Assembly: GCA_937981555.1 (NCBI GenBank)
Contig: CALJOK010000094.1
Coordinates: forward strand, 1 to 55,810
Origin: an uncultured Saprospiraceae bacterium
GTDB taxonomy: Bacteria > Bacteroidota > Bacteroidia > Chitinophagales > Saprospiraceae
Direction of reading: 5' to 3'
DNA: 55,810 bases
The notes under the pieces were generated by a model, which saw only the letters and a program-made list of their open reading frames with translations, was not told the DNA's origin and made no database searches. Position 1 is the first letter of the stretch, and every line of letters starts with the position of its first letter. The position numbers and the translations under genes are program-made. This document shows, piece after piece, positions 53,070-55,810 of the stretch.

Positions 53070-55810
53070 ATGACAAAAAGGTTTACCCTTATCATGTTAA
53101 CCCTTTCCATTATTTCCTTACAAAATTTATTTTCACAATGTACGAATGGAACTCAACCAGAATGTGAATGTTCAACAGCTCCAGTATTGTGTACAGTAGA
53201 TGATCTGGATAATTATATGTTTTCTATGTCTTCCTTCCAACATCCGCAAGATGGTCCGCAGCCACTTTGTCCTGGTGTAACTAATTCTGTCCCGAATAAT
53301 CCAACATGGTTTGCTTTTACTGCTTGGTGTACTGATTTGACTTTGGAAGCAAGTTTTAGTAATTGCACCTCAGTAGGAGGATCAGTTGGAGTACAAATTG
53401 CGATTTATGAAGATTGCTCTTTTAATAATGCCGTAGCATGTAATGTTGCTCCTAATACTTGTAATACTAATAATAAAACTTTGACCATGACTGGATTGAC
53501 GATTGGAGGAGTTTATTATTTTTTAGTCGATGGTTGTTTGGGTTCTTATTGTGATGTAACGATTGATATTATTGGAGTTTGTGGAGAGGAAGAAATTGCT
53601 CCCTGGACTCAAGGCGTAACTGGTGAGACGAATGCATGTGGAGGAAATACAGAAACTTATTCGGTGGAGACTTTAACTGGTGCAGCAACCTATCATTGGT
53701 TTGTAGATGGTGTTTTGGTGGGAACATCTACAACTCCTACTTTCGATATTGCATGGGCCTCTGCTGGTTCTTATGAGTTATGTATTGATGCATCAAATGA
53801 TCCTTGTGTTCCGATTACGGATCTTCCTGTTGAGTTATGTACGACCATAAATGTTTATGAATCTGAGGCAGGAACGATAACTGCTCCTACTCCACTTTGT
53901 CCAAATGAAGTGGCCAATATTTCGGTATCAGGTTATAATATGGGACCAGATAATGCACAGGCAATTTTAGTTACGGATGCATCGGGAGTGATTTTGGAAA
54001 TAATTAGTGGAGGCTCTGGAACTTTTACTTCGACAACTTGTGGGACTTTTACATTATACAGTTATAACTATATTCCTGCAATTGGAACTGCGCCTGTAGT
54101 GGGAAATAATGTAAATGCTTTTGATTGCGCGACAGAATGCTGTGACTTAGAAAGTATAACACTTTCTTTTGAAGATACCGAATTACCTGTTTTTCCAAAT
54201 CCTCCTGCCGATGAAACTTTGACTTGTGCAGACTTAGTTCCTATAATGACAGATTTGGATTGGACAGACAATTGTGATGGAATGGGAACAGTTGCTGGAA
54301 CAGAATCAGGAAGTGCAGATGCTTGTAATGGCGGAACAATTACTAGAATGTGGGAATATACTGATGGATGTGGAAATGTGGGAATTCATACACAAACCAT
54401 AACGGTTTCTCCTGCGCCTGCTCCTACTTTTACTAATCCGCCGTCTGACGAAACGGTAACTTGTGATAATATTCCGACGAGTGCTGCTGATTTGAATTAC
54501 ACAAATGGTGCTACTGGCGCTTGTGAAATTTCAGGAATGGTTTCCCCAACTCAATCTGGAACTGTGGATATTTGTGGTGGTACGATTTCTTACACTTGGG
54601 ACTTTACTGATATGTGTGGAAATAATATTTCGCATACGCAAAACATTACAGTTACTCCTGCCACACTTCCTATCTTTATCAATCCACCAGCTGACGTAAA
54701 TGTTACTTGTGATAATATTCCGACGGGGGCTCCTGATCTTGATTATACTAATAATGAAAATGGAACTTGTCTCGTCATGGGAACGATTTCCCCAACCCAG
54801 TCTGGAACTGCGGATATTTGTGGTGGTACGATTTCTTACACTTGGGACTTTACTGATATTTGCGGAAACAATATTTCGCATACGCAAAACATTACCGTGA
54901 CACCTGCTGCTGTTCCTACTTTTATTAATCCGCCAGTTGACATAAATGTTACTTGTGATAATATTCCGACCGGCGCTCCTGACTTAGATTATACTAATAA
55001 TGAAAATGGAACTTGTTTGATCATGGGTACTATTTCCCCAACTCAATCGGGAACTGCTGACATCTGTGGAGGAACAATTTCTTACACTTGGGACTTTACT
55101 GATATTTGTGGGAACAATATTTCGCATACGCAAAATATTACCGTGACGCCTGCTGCTGCGCCTACTTTTATTAATCCGCCAGCTGACATAGTCGTTACTT
55201 GTGATAATATTCCGACCGGGGCTCCTGATCTTGATTATACTAATAATGAAAATGGAACTTGTTTGATCATGGGAACAATCTCTCCAACTCAATCAGGAAC
55301 TGCTGATATCTGTGGAGGAACGATTTCTTACACTTGGGACTTTACTGATATTTGTGGGAACAATATTTCACATACGCAAAATATTACCGTGACGCCTGCT
55401 GCTGCGCCTACTTTTATTAATCCGCCAGCTGACATAGTCGTTACTTGTGATAATATTCCGACGAGCGCTCCTGACTTAGATTATACTAATAATGAAAATG
55501 GAGCCTGTCTCGTCATGGGTACTATTTCTCCAACTCAATCGGGAAGTGCGGATATTTGTGGTGGTTCATTTTCTTTCACTTGGGACTTTACGGATGTATG
55601 TGGTAACAATATTTCTCACACTCAAAATATTACCGTGACGCCTCCGGCACCTCCAACTTTTATCAATCCACCGACTGACATAGTCGTTACTTGTGATAAT
55701 ATTCCGGCGGACGCTCCTGACTTAGATTATACTAATAATGAAAATGGAGCCTGTCTCGTCATGGGTACTATTTCTCCAACTCAATCGGGAAGTGCGGATA
55801 TTTGTGGTGG
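53070..55810 (+). CDS. Large secreted tandem-repeat protein (cut by window edge)
   Basis: Starts at ATG 53070 with a signal peptide (FTLIMLTLSIISLQNLFSQ) and stays open to the right edge, 913 codons. Residues about 24-180 are cysteine-rich (ECECSTAPVLCTVDDLDNYM, then TWFAFTAWCTDLTLEASF), as in Bacteroidota surface proteins that open with a CUB-like or propeptide-like domain. A PKD/Ig-like unit (about 180-260) follows, then from residue about 373 a tandem array of 82-residue units with four conserved cysteines each (VTCDN, GTCLV, DICGG, DICGNN). Each unit opens PTFINPPAD. HYR-like domains are the nearest family. A T9SS C-terminal domain is expected beyond the window. Confidence 0.8.
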   Translation, partial: MTKRFTLIMLTLSIISLQNLFSQCTNGTQPECECSTAPVLCTVDDLDNYMFSMSSFQHPQDGPQPLCPGVTNSVPNNPTWFAFTAWCTDLTLEASFSNCTSVGGSVGVQIAIYEDCSFNNAVACNVAPNTCNTNNKTLTMTGLTIGGVYYFLVDGCLGSYCDVTIDIIGVCGEEEIAPWTQGVTGETNACGGNTETYSVETLTGAATYHWFVDGVLVGTSTTPTFDIAWASAGSYELCIDASNDPCVPITDLPVELCTTINVYESEAGTITAPTPLCPNEVANISVSGYNMGPDNAQAILVTDASGVILEIISGGSGTFTSTTCGTFTLYSYNYIPAIGTAPVVGNNVNAFDCATECCDLESITLSFEDTELPVFPNPPADETLTCADLVPIMTDLDWTDNCDGMGTVAGTESGSADACNGGTITRMWEYTDGCGNVGIHTQTITVSPAPAPTFTNPPSDETVTCDNIPTSAADLNYTNGATGACEISGMVSPTQSGTVDICGGTISYTWDFTDMCGNNISHTQNITVTPATLPIFINPPADVNVTCDNIPTGAPDLDYTNNENGTCLVMGTISPTQSGTADICGGTISYTWDFTDICGNNISHTQNITVTPAAVPTFINPPVDINVTCDNIPTGAPDLDYTNNENGTCLIMGTISPTQSGTADICGGTISYTWDFTDICGNNISHTQNITVTPAAAPTFINPPADIVVTCDNIPTGAPDLDYTNNENGTCLIMGTISPTQSGTADICGGTISYTWDFTDICGNNISHTQNITVTPAAAPTFINPPADIVVTCDNIPTSAPDLDYTNNENGACLVMGTISPTQSGSADICGGSFSFTWDFTDVCGNNISHTQNITVTPPAPPTFINPPTDIVVTCDNIPADAPDLDYTNNENGACLVMGTISPTQSGSADICG
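54186..55810 (+). repeat. Tandem array of 246-bp units inside the secreted protein gene
   Basis: A divergent 237-bp unit begins at 54186, then exact 246-bp units begin at 54423, 54669, 54915, 55161, 55407 and 55653; the last is cut by the window. The units from 54915 on are nearly identical in DNA, down to synonymous positions, which points to recent duplication or gene conversion. Confidence 0.9.

Noticed and set aside
54068-55292. Minus-strand open frames in the repeat region
   Set aside because: They mirror the 246-bp repeats of the + strand gene, which has a signal peptide and conserved cysteines; the reverse frames have no start context or family.
54186-55810. Regular repeats suggesting a CRISPR array
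   Set aside because: Units are 246 bp, contiguous and protein-coding, with no spacers.

Overview
The window looks like a chromosomal segment of a Bacteroidota bacterium, most likely of the Saprospiria/Lewinella type (inference). The evidence is low GC, many secreted proteins ending in type IX secretion (T9SS) sorting domains (one of the CHU_C/gliding type, several of type A), SprB-like repeats, and promoters of the Bacteroidota form TAnnTTTG or TAnnTTCG placed just upstream of genes. Housekeeping genes are sucA, rpsT, mnmE, priA and truA.

Layout. 0-2.7 kb: a c-type cytochrome/beta-barrel module (heme-binding lipoprotein, DUF5777-like barrel, two-heme cytochrome). 2.7-7.8 kb: sucA, rpsT, mnmE. 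7.8-10.4 kb: a recombinase island (zinc-finger/HTH excisionase-like gene, tyrosine integrase, serine recombinase with a symmetric site at its start). 10.6-14.3 kb: a large T9SS type B protein and a 5'-truncated T9SS type A gene. 14.4-18 kb: a histidine kinase/OmpR-type regulator pair, a DksA-like gene without zinc cysteines, and two small genes, with five 11-bp-period TTCAGA repeat sites between them. 18.0-21.5 kb: a tightly coupled operon of two ATP-grasp ligases and an AstE/AspA-like metallohydrolase, preceded by one of those sites. 21.6-22.5 kb: a rearrangement junction that left the C-terminus of an SLC13 transporter fused out of frame to an unknown gene. 22.8-24.9 kb: a membrane protein and a membrane-anchored pentapeptide-repeat protein. 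24.9-29.5 kb: a pectin-type cluster (lipoprotein, GH28, GH106-like lipoprotein). 29.9-41 kb: Kelch T9SS protein, thioredoxin-like protein, priA, T9SS protein, alpha/beta hydrolase, SUMF1-like protein, small unknown protein, AAA ATPase, T9SS protein. 41.1-43.6 kb: a secreted protein with the His-domain then nucleotide-binding-domain order of glucan water dikinases. 43.8-47 kb: a DUF1800/DUF1501 pair. 47-52.7 kb: SNase-like protein, S10 peptidase, truA, T9SS protein. 53.07 kb to the right edge: a large secreted protein, cut by the window, built of near-identical 246-bp (82-residue) tandem repeats.

The most system-like signal is at 15.4-21.5 kb: an OmpR-type two-component system beside five operator-like sites, every one oriented toward the gene it precedes, one of them upstream of the two-ligase plus hydrolase operon, which could make or remodel an unidentified amide- or peptide-linked small molecule. 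The secreted dikinase-like protein is a second strong candidate. Several intergenic gaps hold long hairpins, some of which share sequence with one another and may form a family of small palindromic elements. No tRNA, rRNA or CRISPR array was recognised.
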